Shown: positions 8,459 through 16,621 of the stretch, in pieces | Layout of the letters: each line of letters opens with the position of its first letter | Position numbering within the stretch: position 1 is the first letter of the stretch | Origin: Shewanella canadensis | GTDB lineage: Bacteria; Pseudomonadota; Gammaproteobacteria; Enterobacterales; Shewanellaceae | Assembly (NCBI RefSeq): GCF_003966225.1 | Contig: NZ_RXNU01000009.1 | Coordinates: 1 to 64,000 of the forward strand | Length of the DNA stretch: 64,000 nt | Direction of reading: 5' to 3' | Program-made: the position numbers and the translations under genes | The notes under the pieces: model-generated | What the model saw: the letters and a program-made list of their open reading frames with translations, nothing else | Told to the model about the DNA's origin: nothing | Database searches by the model: none

Positions 8459-10180
8459 TTAAGCTGACATTTTGACGGGCTCGGTCTCATCTTTTAGTTT
8501 TCTGCGTAATATCTTGCCTACCGGAGACATAGGCAGTTCGGCTCTGAACTCATAGATGCGTGGGATCTTATAGGCCGTAAGCTTGTCTTTGCAGAAGGCT
8601 TTGATCTCATCGCCGTTGAGGCTGGCGTTATTGTTGGTCACAACATAGAGTTTGACGATTTCGCCACGTTTAGGATCCGGAACCCCTATCGCCGCACAAT
8701 TGATAACATCAGGGTGGGTGGCCACAACGGCCTCAATCTCATTTGGAAAGACATTAAAGCCGGAGACAATAATCATATCTTTCACGCGGTCGACAATACT
8801 GACATAACCGTCATCATCTATGATGGCAATATCTCCGGTGAGTAACCATTCACCATCTTCCGTGAATGACTCTCTCGTTGCCTTGGGGCGATTCCAGTAG
8901 CCCTTCATCACCTGAGGCCCCTTGATACATAGCTCACCGCGTTGACCGATAGGGACTTCTTCACCGATGGCATTGATGCATTTAAGTGCCGTTCCTTGCA
9001 GGGCCTGACCAACGGTTCCTTGTCGCTCCAGACCATTGATAGGGTTCATACATACCGCAGGAGAACACTCGGTCAAGCCATAGGCCTCTGAGATGCCTAC
9101 CCCGGTTATCTCTTTCCATCTGTTGGCTGTATCGTCGATCAGTGCCGTTCCGCCCGATAGGGTAAAAATCAACTCACTGAAATCCAGCTCTTTAAAGTTA
9201 GGGCTCTCCATTAAGGAGACAAACAGCGTATTGAGCCCCATGAGGCCGGTGATCTTAAATGGCTTCATCGCCTTAATAAAGGTTTCTGTGTCTCTGGGGT
9301 TGGCTATCAGTACGCTGTGTTCACCTAACCTGAAAAACGCCATCATGTGTACGGTAAATGAGTAGATATGGTAGAGCGGCAAGGGGGCGACCATGATCGA
9401 CTGTTTATTATCTTCTATAAGAGGATTACCTTGCTCATCGGTCTGCGCCACTACGGAGCCTGCCTGAAGCATGTTGGCAATGATGTTGGCATTGGTGAGC
9501 TCGGCGCTTTTTGCCACCCCAGTGGTACCGCCGGTATATTGCAAGACGATGGTGTCATCTGGATTTGGAAGGTGAGCCGGAGTAAAGCCTTTACCCTTAC
9601 ACTGTTTGAGTGCTTTTCTAAATGAGATGGCTTCAGGCAGATGATATTTAGGTACCATCTTCTTGATATGTTTGACGGTCGAGTTGATTAACACGCGTTT
9701 CACGCCAGGGAGCATATCGGCGAGGCTGGCGACCATGACCAGCTCCAGACTCGTCTGCGCCTGAATATTTTCCACCGATTTAGCAAAAATATCCATACAG
9801 AGCAGGGCTTTTGCCTCCGAGTCGTTAAACTGGTGGATCATCTCTCGCTCGGTATATAGGGGATTAGTATTGACGATTCTGAGGCCAGCTCTGAGCGCAC
9901 CGTATACGGCAATAGGGTATTGCAAGGTGTTAAGCATCTGAATGGCGATGGCATCCCCCGGGATCAGTGAGGTATGGTTTTGCAGGTAATGAGCAAACGC
10001 GGCGCTGTATGCGTCAATATCTTGAAAGCTTAATGTATGACCTAAGCTGGTAAATGCCGGCCTGTCAGCATATTTAACAAATGCTTCCTCGATGGCCTGA
10101 ACTGCCGAGCTGTATTCATTGAAATTAATTTCATCTTCAATTCCTGAAGCGCGTTTACCATCCCAAAAAGATGCTTCCAT
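8459..10180 (-). CDS. fadD: Long-chain fatty acid-CoA ligase (acyl-CoA synthetase)
   Basis: A 573-residue member of the ANL (AMP-forming) superfamily, close in length to E. coli FadD. It activates fatty acids to acyl-CoA at the inner membrane. The P-loop-like motif YTGGTTGVAKSAEL is at about residues 215-228. EAYGLTECSP follows at about 365, then GELCIKGPQVMKGYW, TGDIAIIDDDGYVSIVDR, and the C-terminal catalytic lysine region MSPVGKILRRKLKDE. Shewanella species usually carry more than one such ligase, so the exact paralogue is uncertain. A PsrA-type palindrome lies about 155 bp upstream. The gene neighbours fadH and a regulator in a fatty-acid-degradation cluster. Confidence 0.9.
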   Translation of the reverse strand: MEASFWDGKRASGIEDEINFNEYSSAVQAIEEAFVKYADRPAFTSLGHTLSFQDIDAYSAAFAHYLQNHTSLIPGDAIAIQMLNTLQYPIAVYGALRAGLRIVNTNPLYTEREMIHQFNDSEAKALLCMDIFAKSVENIQAQTSLELVMVASLADMLPGVKRVLINSTVKHIKKMVPKYHLPEAISFRKALKQCKGKGFTPAHLPNPDDTIVLQYTGGTTGVAKSAELTNANIIANMLQAGSVVAQTDEQGNPLIEDNKQSIMVAPLPLYHIYSFTVHMMAFFRLGEHSVLIANPRDTETFIKAMKPFKITGLMGLNTLFVSLMESPNFKELDFSELIFTLSGGTALIDDTANRWKEITGVGISEAYGLTECSPAVCMNPINGLERQGTVGQALQGTALKCINAIGEEVPIGQRGELCIKGPQVMKGYWNRPKATRESFTEDGEWLLTGDIAIIDDDGYVSIVDRVKDMIIVSGFNVFPNEIEAVVATHPDVINCAAIGVPDPKRGEIVKLYVVTNNNASLNGDEIKAFCKDKLTAYKIPRIYEFRAELPMSPVGKILRRKLKDETEPVKMSA

Positions 10181-10565
10181 ATTTCCCTCTCAGCTCGTCA
10201 TCAGCATTTTATTCTTGACTCAACGAACACGCTTGCTTGTGATGCCCGTCTCGAAATCTATTTTTATATGACGACTATCACTTAAATGTGAAGTAATGAG
10301 AAGTGACCTAAGATGACAAATGAATACCCCAAACAAACGCTCGTTTGAATCGATTGTCTGAATTCGTTGATTCTTGTTTGTCAGATAACAGAATGGATGG
10401 TCAAATTTTTAGAATAGATTATTCTTTTTAAGGCTTTTCTTTCAAGGTGTTAGTTTTGCTGACTTGTATTGGGTAGGAGGTATTGAGGGCTTGAACGTCA
10501 AGGCCTATAGCAACCGATAAAAGTTACTATAGACCCCGTCACAGTCTTATCTGAGAAGAAAACTG
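10181..10565. other. Intergenic region upstream of fadD
   Basis: A 385-bp gap between leftward fadD and the 3' end of leftward xthA. It holds the PsrA-type palindrome at 10334-10347. A second weak inverted repeat, CTATAGCAAC with GTTACTATAG at about 10504-10535, lies past xthA and lacks a T-run. No gene is supported. Confidence 0.5.
10334..10347. promoter_or_regulatory. Predicted PsrA operator upstream of fadD
   Basis: CAAACGCTCGTTTG is a perfect inverted repeat (CAAACG/CGTTTG) that matches the published PsrA pattern G/CAAAC-N2-4-GTTTG/C. PsrA is a TetR-family fatty-acid-responsive repressor of beta-oxidation genes in Shewanella and Pseudomonas. The position upstream of fadD supports this reading. 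The match is seen; binding is inferred. Confidence 0.7.
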
Positions 10566-11372
10566 TTACTTAAACGTGCTCCAGATAGGTGCATGATCGG
10601 AAGGCTTATCTATGCCTCTTAGCTCGTAATCTACATCGGATTCGACCAGACGTTCGGCTAATGATTTTGACGCCAACACGACGTCGATGCGTAGTCCACG
10701 ATTATCAACGAAGCCTTTGCTGCGGTAATCGAACCAGGAGTAGCGGTCGCTGCGCTCGGGGTGAAGCTCACGGAAGGTATCTACCAGGCCCCAGTCCATC
10801 AATGTCTTCAGCCATTCCCGCTCTTCGGGTTGGAAACTGCATTTGCCGGTTTTAAGCCAGCGTTTGGCATTGGGGGCGCCGATGCCAATATCGAGATCCA
10901 CCGGTGAGATGTTGATGTCACCTATGATAGCGATATCTTCATCCGGGGTGTGGTGATCGTTAAGATACACCATCAGGTCTTTATAGAACTTGCGCTTAGC
11001 CGGGTACTTGGTCTCATGGCTGATATTATCACCTTGAGGGAAGTAGCCATTTAATATCGTCAGCGGTCGACCATTTTCTTGGGTGAATGTGCCCATGATC
11101 ATGCGGCGTTGCGCCTCGTCATCATCGGTCGGAAACCCTTTTTGTACTTTTACAGGCTCAAGCTTAGATAACATGGCGACACCGTAATGGGCCTTGCCAC
11201 CATGATAGTGCACCTTGTACCCCATGGCCTCGACGTCTGCCACAGGGAATACATCGTCATGGGCCTTCGTTTCCTGTAAGCCAATCACATCTGGCTGGTG
11301 GATATCAATCAACGCCTGCAGTTGATGTAATCTGGCGCGAATACCATTGATATTAAAAGAGATGATTTTCAT
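10566..11372 (-). CDS. xthA: Exodeoxyribonuclease III
   Basis: A 268-residue enzyme of the same length as E. coli ExoIII, acting as an AP endonuclease and 3'-5' exonuclease in base-excision repair. Family motifs are clear: MKIISFNINGIRAR at the start, GLQETKAHD with the metal-binding glutamate at about residues 33-40, IIGDINISPVDLDIG with the catalytic Asp/Asn pair, and DHAPIWSTF at the end with the catalytic Asp-His. A yciI-like gene lies 36 bp upstream in the same direction. Confidence 0.95.
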   Translation of the reverse strand: MKIISFNINGIRARLHQLQALIDIHQPDVIGLQETKAHDDVFPVADVEAMGYKVHYHGGKAHYGVAMLSKLEPVKVQKGFPTDDDEAQRRMIMGTFTQENGRPLTILNGYFPQGDNISHETKYPAKRKFYKDLMVYLNDHHTPDEDIAIIGDINISPVDLDIGIGAPNAKRWLKTGKCSFQPEEREWLKTLMDWGLVDTFRELHPERSDRYSWFDYRSKGFVDNRGLRIDVVLASKSLAERLVESDVDYELRGIDKPSDHAPIWSTFK

Positions 11373-11408
11373 CTATCAAAGTTCCTGATATGTGTGCCTA
11401 AGCTAGCC

Positions 11409-11708
11409 TTATGGCAGAACACGCTTAAATGGTTTAACGATAACTTTCTCATACACGCCAGCCGCAATATAGGGGTCCACATCGGCCCAGGCTTGAGCAT
11501 CTTCGAGTGATGCAAAATCGGCAACGACTAAAGAGCCGGTAAAGCCTGCTTCACCTGGGTTTTCACTGTCGACAGCAGGATGAGGCCCGGCCACTAAAAG
11601 ACGTCCTTCATCGGCAAGCAGTTGCAAACGAGCCAAATGCTCAGATCGCACGCTTAGGCGCTTTTCTAAACTGTTCTCAACATCTTGAGAGGAGATCATA
11701 TACCACAT
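11409..11708 (-). CDS. yciI: YciI family protein
   Basis: A 99-residue ferredoxin-like alpha/beta protein of the YciI/YCII family. It has the typical start (MWYMISSQDVENSLEKRL), the conserved RxEHLARL with histidine, GPHP and the late DPYIAAGVYEKVIVKPF segment with the conserved Asp. The function in bacteria is unsettled; a related domain acts in chloro-aromatic breakdown. As in E. coli, it lies next to yciB. Confidence 0.88.
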   Translation of the reverse strand: MWYMISSQDVENSLEKRLSVRSEHLARLQLLADEGRLLVAGPHPAVDSENPGEAGFTGSLVVADFASLEDAQAWADVDPYIAAGVYEKVIVKPFKRVLP

Positions 11709-11769
11709 GGTTATCGTTCCTTTTATCTGTTCTTGTGCGAAATTAATGATGTTTAGGGGGGGCTTACCC

Positions 11770-12321
11770 TTACTTATTATTTAACTCTTTCTTATGTTCT
11801 TCAGGCATATTTTTATAGAGATAAATTACGGTAATGACCGTATTTACTAAGGTGAGGGCCGTTAAGCCAAAGACTTTGAAGTTGACCCAAACCTCTTGCG
11901 GCAGGCTAAATGCCACATAGATATTGACCAGAGCACAAGTAATAAAGAAAGAAACCCAGTACCAGGTGACATGAGCCCAAATTCTGTCTTCAACAATCAA
12001 CTCTTTGCCCAGCATACTCTTGAGGATTGGCTTGTTGATAAATTGACTGACGGCAAGGGCGATAGCGAATAGGGCATAGACGACGGTGACTTTCCATTTG
12101 ATAAATGCATCGTCATGAAAGACCAGGGTGAGGGTACCGAAAACCGTCACCATAACGAAGGTGATAAGGTGCATCTTCTCTATTTTTTTGTAAAGCAGGT
12201 AGGTCACTATCAACTGTAGGGCAGTGGCGGCAATTAATGCGCCGCTGGCAGCATAGATATCGAATAACTTATAGACGGCAAAGAAAATCACTAACGGCAG
12301 AAAATCGAGCAGTTGTTTCAT
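11770..12321 (-). CDS. yciB: Septation protein A / intracellular septation inner-membrane protein
   Basis: A 183-residue inner-membrane protein with about five hydrophobic helices starting at MKQLLDFLPLVIFFAVYKLFDIYAA. It contains the conserved family segments KWKVTVVYALFA, ILKSMLGKEL and WVNFKVFGLTALT. Members (YciB, IspZ) take part in envelope or septum integrity. The short polar C terminus (EEHKKELNNK) is typical. It sits upstream of yciI and xthA and reads the same way, so the three may form one transcript. Confidence 0.92.
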   Translation of the reverse strand: MKQLLDFLPLVIFFAVYKLFDIYAASGALIAATALQLIVTYLLYKKIEKMHLITFVMVTVFGTLTLVFHDDAFIKWKVTVVYALFAIALAVSQFINKPILKSMLGKELIVEDRIWAHVTWYWVSFFITCALVNIYVAFSLPQEVWVNFKVFGLTALTLVNTVITVIYLYKNMPEEHKKELNNK

Positions 12322-12466
12322 AGTAGTTTTATTAAATTAAGTATTCAAAAAGTGAGGCTGAGTGTAACACGCAAGCCTGGTTTGATAAACGTCATTACTC
12401 AGTTAGCAATGCGGCCTTGTGGATCGGGAATGAAACACTGAAGTGGCTGAGTTGATGCCGTTGGTA

Positions 12467-13984
12467 TTAGCCCTGAGATGCCACCAGAGTTTGCCAGCTC
12501 TTGGGGAGGGGTTTTATCCAGGTATCGACTTGGCATCTGTCTGTCATTAGCCTTTTCGCCTGTTTAGCCTGGCTTAAGGTCAGGTGTTGTGAGGTGAGGT
12601 AATAGGTTTCATTGTGATGTCTAATTAGTAAGTTAATGTTTTCACAGCGAAACCGGGTTAAGTCATCTGGCCTGGTTCGTCCAGCGTAGATCTGCAGTAC
12701 GTACCAGCTCTGTTTATCCCGGACCAGAGTCTTGGTCGATTGAATGCCTTCGACGTTCGATAAGGCTGTAGCATCAGCCTCAATTTCAGACGATAGATGG
12801 TTAAGAGCGTGCTCAGTTTCAGGTTCGGTGACCTGTGTTTTATCCTGTTCGGTGAGCTTGTATCTGGCATCATTATCGACCTCGATAGCACTTTGTTGCT
12901 CATCGGGCTGTATTGAAGGTGTGTGGGAGTTATGCGCTTCTGTCACATCTTGTCGTTCGAGCCCTGAGCTATCTTCAACAGCTAATGATAATTGTTCAGG
13001 GGGGGGGGCTCTCTCCATCACTTTGGTTTCTGTCATGACCTTTTTTTCGACTCGGTCAGTTGGTTTGTTCTGATAACTATGGGTTAATGTCAGTATGAGC
13101 GTCATTAACACCACTATGGTCACGGCCGCCATTGCAGTAAGTGTCACGAACAGGGAGCGGTCATTGCGTGGCTTTATTTTTATCTCAGGGGTTTGACTGA
13201 CGGCAGTAGAGATAATGCTTGAATCGATGACGCCTTTCGATTGAGCATGGCCAATTATCAAGGCTTGCTCACAGAGGCGGTTAATCATAGAGGGCTGCCC
13301 TCCACTGTATCTATGTACTGCCTTTAAGGCGGCGGGAGCAAACAGTGGATCGTGATGGCCTGCCACCCTTAGGTGATGTTGTATATACGCACTGGTTTCT
13401 GATTGGGAAAGCGAAGGGATATGGTACCTTGCCGTGATTCTTTGCGAGACTTGTCTAAGCTCATCTTGCCTCAACATCTGGATTAACTCGGGTCTGCCAA
13501 CCAAAATTAACTGGAGTAACTTTTTTGTGTCAGTCTCTAAGTTTGTCAGTAGTCTGAGTTGTTCCAGTACTGCGGTGCTCAGGTGTTGTGCTTCGTCTAT
13601 GATAACTAAGGTGCTATGGCCCATAGCATCGTTATTGAGTAAGAATTGACAGATAAGATCGGTAAAACACTTTAGGCTGGGGGTTCCTTTATAGGGAATA
13701 TTGAGTTCATTGCATATCCTTGCTAACAGCTCATGTTCTGTTACCGAAGGATTTGTTATCAAGGCCGTGTCGTGGGTCGTCGACACCTGTTTGAGAAACG
13801 CTTTGACCACGCTTGTTTTACCCGCCCCCTCTTCACCGGTTAACAGGACGAATCCGCCGGTTTCATTTAAACCGTAATTCAGGCAAATGAGGGCCTCTCT
13901 GTGATGCTCACTGAGAAACAGATTATCCGAAGAAACTTCGTTCGAAAATGGGTTTTCATTGAGTCGGTAAAACGCTTGAAACAT
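12467..13984 (-). CDS. ExeA/GspA-like AAA+ ATPase with one transmembrane segment and SPOR-like C-terminal domain
   Basis: A protein of about 505 residues. The N-terminal AAA+ domain resembles ExeA/GspA/MshM ATPases: Walker A GEEGAGKTS near residues 50-58, Walker B LVIIDEAQHLS near 125-135, then LRLLTNLETDTKKLLQLILVG and a QRITARYHI sensor region. One membrane segment lies at about 278-300. After it comes a charged low-complexity linker of about 120 residues and a C-terminal module (SWYVLQIYAG to KPL) that looks like a peptidoglycan-binding SPOR domain. This suggests an energy-using envelope protein like DamX or GspA; no secretion genes adjoin it. A run of ten C in the coding strand lies just past the membrane segment. 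I start at the ATG at 13984; a TTG at 13996 lies inside a repeat. Confidence 0.7.
   Translation of the reverse strand: MFQAFYRLNENPFSNEVSSDNLFLSEHHREALICLNYGLNETGGFVLLTGEEGAGKTSVVKAFLKQVSTTHDTALITNPSVTEHELLARICNELNIPYKGTPSLKCFTDLICQFLLNNDAMGHSTLVIIDEAQHLSTAVLEQLRLLTNLETDTKKLLQLILVGRPELIQMLRQDELRQVSQRITARYHIPSLSQSETSAYIQHHLRVAGHHDPLFAPAALKAVHRYSGGQPSMINRLCEQALIIGHAQSKGVIDSSIISTAVSQTPEIKIKPRNDRSLFVTLTAMAAVTIVVLMTLILTLTHSYQNKPTDRVEKKVMTETKVMERAPPPEQLSLAVEDSSGLERQDVTEAHNSHTPSIQPDEQQSAIEVDNDARYKLTEQDKTQVTEPETEHALNHLSSEIEADATALSNVEGIQSTKTLVRDKQSWYVLQIYAGRTRPDDLTRFRCENINLLIRHHNETYYLTSQHLTLSQAKQAKRLMTDRCQVDTWIKPLPKSWQTLVASQG
12999..13008 (-). repeat. C10 homopolymer inside the ATPase gene
   Basis: Ten consecutive G on the + strand encode part of the proline run in RAPPPEQ. 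The tract lies in the linker just after the membrane segment, so slippage would cut off the SPOR-like domain and leave the ATPase and anchor. Confidence 0.85.
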
Positions 13985-14110
13985 AAGAGTCCTCAACGTC
14001 TCTTGAAAATGTAAAGAGTCCTCAACGTTCTCTTGAAAATCTAAAGAGTCTTCAACGTCAGTTATGAATTTAGAACCTTCAACGTCTGCTGTAAATCATC
14101 TTCCACATCT
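13985..14110 (-). repeat. Tandem degenerate ~30-bp repeats in the 5' region of the ATPase gene
   Basis: Units begin at 13985, 14014, 14044 and 14074, with a weak fifth at about 14101. Units 1 and 2 are nearly identical; later units decay. Read on the gene's strand, each unit contains a variant of ACGTTGAGGACTCTT. In unit 1 this supplies the GAGGA Shine-Dalgarno core directly before the ATG at 13984, so the array is a row of copied ribosome-site segments. The rest of the gap up to 14307 holds only the S9 peptidase terminator. Confidence 0.8.
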
Positions 14111-14240
14111 TTCATAAATTGAAAGGGTTATCAAGGTCTTTTGAGACGTTAAAAGCATAAGTGGCATTTTGAACTTTAGCAAGTGAACGGCAGAGGATGA
14201 GAAAGGTTAAAGCCTTGAATTGAATTCTATTCAATTCGTA

Positions 14241-14279
14241 TAAAATAAAAGGCCTGATAGCGGTAAAGCTATCAGGCCT
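14241..14279 (-). terminator. Rho-independent terminator of the S9 peptidase gene
   Basis: Perfect 12-bp arms AGGCCTGATAGC (14250-14261) and GCTATCAGGCCT (14268-14279) enclose GGTAAA. On the minus strand they are followed by TTTTATTTTA, about 28 bp past the peptidase stop. Confidence 0.92.
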
Positions 14280-14307
14280 ATACAAACACAGTGACTCTCT
14301 TCGGGAA

Positions 14308-16383
14308 TTACTCTGATTCAGCCTTGGTTATCAGCTCCAATCTGGCCTCATGATCAAGCTTGTAGGCGGGCATCTCTTTGCCATTATTTCTCAGGTAGTG
14401 ATCCATCCAGCGCATCAGGCGCAGGTTGTAATCATACTGTGCGGCGACTTTCTTGTTACCGTGACCTTCACCCGGGTAATAGACCAGGCGTACATCTTTC
14501 CCCTGAACTTTCATGTAGCGGTATAGCTCCATAGATTGAGCCGGATGAACGCGAGGATCATCTTTACCATGCATGATCAGTAGTGGTGTTTGTGATTGAC
14601 CCGCCCAGTAGATAGGGCTGCGCTCGAGATACCATTGCCACTTGTCCCAAGGGTATGAGCGGGCGTGTACTAAGTGCATCTCGTTAGAGATATCTGTAGT
14701 ACCAAACTTTGACAGCTGGTTGGTCACGCCAACAAACATTACGCTTGCGGCGAAATGTTTGGTCAGTTTTGTTGCTGCCCATGCCGAAGCATAACCGCCG
14801 TAAGAGCCGCCTGTAATACCGACTTTCTTACTGTCTACTAACCCCATGTCGACTAAGTGATCTTTAAAGTCCACTAAGTCATCGAACTCTTTACCCGCAT
14901 AGTCGTTCTGTCCAAGTTTAGAGTAGTCGACCCCTTTACCCGTACTGCCACGATAGTTAGGGTAGAAGACGGCATAACCTTGAGCCGCTGCCATCTGACC
15001 CGGACGTGAGTAGTTGGTGACCCAGCCATCTTTGTCATGGCTCTCGGGACCGCCGTGTACCGACATGATGAGCGGATAGCGTTGGCCTTCCTTGTGATCT
15101 AACGGGTAGATCAACACACCACCGATGTTCACGCCATCACGAGCCTTGAACTCAATGCTCTCTTGTTTGGCGAAGCGCTTATCGTCTAGCCAGCTGTTTG
15201 AGTGAGTCAGGCGTGTCTGCTTATGTTTGCTGCCACGGAGCATAAACACTTCGTTCGGATGTTCAGCTGTATTGCCTTTTAAAGCTACTGTTGCATCTGA
15301 ATTTGAGATACTCAGTTTGCCGGCGATAAACTTACCGCCCTTAACCACCTCTTTGTACTTAGTCTTACCGGGCTTGATGGTGGCGACTACCGACTGAGTA
15401 TCCACATTGGCGACCAAATATAGGGTGTTTTCATCGTTAGCCCACTCAAAATCGGCTACGTGGCCTTTGAAGTCAGGCAACCAATCGGTCACTTCACCGC
15501 TTTTAACATTCCCCAGGAACAGACGTCCGGTTGCCGGGTCATGCTTATCTTCGGCGCCATGGATGGCGATATATTTACCGTCATGGGAAAACTCGGCTGC
15601 ACCTAACTTCCCTTCGGTAATAAAGGTCGTCATGATTTTTTGAGTGGAGATATCGACTATCTGCCACTTCGACTTCATGTATTTATCATCGATCAGAGCC
15701 GTTGGTTGAGTCTTGATTAACAGCGTCTCTCCCTCAGGAGACCAATGCATATCCGAGACATAATCCTCTATCTCCCACGCTATTGGCTTTAGTGGCTTGT
15801 CGGCAACGGCGAGGTCGATAACAAATAGCTGCTTGTTCTTTAAGTTCTCTTCGTAGATCTCAGCCTTAAAACCCAGCTCCTTAAGTTTCTTCTCTGATTT
15901 ATCTTTGGCTGGCATGGCCAATAACGCGATCTGCTTATTATCTTCACTTAATGAGAAGTGTCCGATATCGGTACCATCGAGAGCCATGGTTTTGTGAGCC
16001 TGACCACCATCGAATGGGATCTGATATAGGGTGACGAATTCATCATCTCCCATCTTGGCAAGAAAATAGATCAAAGTGCCGTCGTTTGACCACTGGATCT
16101 GCTTGATATTCACTTCGCCCGTGATGTAAGGACGCTCAACGCCTTTATCGTCGACAATGTATAGCTCGCCCCAATTCAAGCCATCTTTGTCCTGATATAG
16201 TTTTCTCGGCACCGAACGGGTAAATGCTACGCTGTCACCGTCAGGGCTGACCTGTACCTGAGTCACCTGTTGCAGTGTTGCCAACTCTTCCGCCGTGATG
16301 GCTTCGTTTGCTGAAGCCGAAAAGCTCAGCAGACCGATTGCTATCGCTAAAGAATGTTTGGCATGTTTTATCTTTTTGTTCAT
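14308..16383 (-). CDS. Secreted S9 family peptidase (prolyl oligopeptidase / acylaminoacyl-peptidase type)
   Basis: An enzyme of about 691 residues with a signal peptide (KHSLAIAIGLLSFSASA, likely cut before NEAITAEE), so it acts in the periplasm or outside. The N-terminal half is a WD40/beta-propeller-like region with repeated phrases such as SPDGDSVAFTR, SNDGTLIYF and SHDGKYIAIHG. The C-terminal catalytic domain has SVHGGPESH, the nucleophile motif GGSYGGY, the acid in HGKDDPRVHPAQS and the histidine in YPGEGHGN, a complete Ser-Asp-His triad. It cleaves short peptides. The ATG at 16383 follows a CCGGAGTC ribosome site; the frame extends upstream to 16485 but without signal-peptide logic. 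Confidence 0.92.
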   Translation of the reverse strand: MNKKIKHAKHSLAIAIGLLSFSASANEAITAEELATLQQVTQVQVSPDGDSVAFTRSVPRKLYQDKDGLNWGELYIVDDKGVERPYITGEVNIKQIQWSNDGTLIYFLAKMGDDEFVTLYQIPFDGGQAHKTMALDGTDIGHFSLSEDNKQIALLAMPAKDKSEKKLKELGFKAEIYEENLKNKQLFVIDLAVADKPLKPIAWEIEDYVSDMHWSPEGETLLIKTQPTALIDDKYMKSKWQIVDISTQKIMTTFITEGKLGAAEFSHDGKYIAIHGAEDKHDPATGRLFLGNVKSGEVTDWLPDFKGHVADFEWANDENTLYLVANVDTQSVVATIKPGKTKYKEVVKGGKFIAGKLSISNSDATVALKGNTAEHPNEVFMLRGSKHKQTRLTHSNSWLDDKRFAKQESIEFKARDGVNIGGVLIYPLDHKEGQRYPLIMSVHGGPESHDKDGWVTNYSRPGQMAAAQGYAVFYPNYRGSTGKGVDYSKLGQNDYAGKEFDDLVDFKDHLVDMGLVDSKKVGITGGSYGGYASAWAATKLTKHFAASVMFVGVTNQLSKFGTTDISNEMHLVHARSYPWDKWQWYLERSPIYWAGQSQTPLLIMHGKDDPRVHPAQSMELYRYMKVQGKDVRLVYYPGEGHGNKKVAAQYDYNLRLMRWMDHYLRNNGKEMPAYKLDHEARLELITKAESE

Positions 16384-16585
16384 GTAAATAATGACTCCGG
16401 TTATCGTTATTATTAATGTGGTCATCTTGATCTGGTCGGGCATTATAGTTTTAATCAATACAAAACGAAAACAAATCTCATACAAAGAGAGCGAGTTTCG
16501 TTAATGAAACTATTTGCGATGGATAAGCGAGGGAAGTACTAATGTATGGAACCCATAATCGTGTCCCGGAAGATTCAGGCGTGAT

Positions 16586-16611
16586 AGCCCTGTCGGTTAT
16601 CCGGCAGGGCT
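16586..16611 (-). terminator. Strong hairpin after the TonB-dependent receptor gene
   Basis: AGCCCTGTCGG and CCGGCAGGGCT form an 11-bp stem with one G-T pair around TTAT, 11 bp past the receptor stop. The U-run is missing, so it may act as an mRNA 3' stabilising hairpin rather than an intrinsic terminator. Confidence 0.5.
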
Positions 16612-16621
16612 TGGGATGAGA

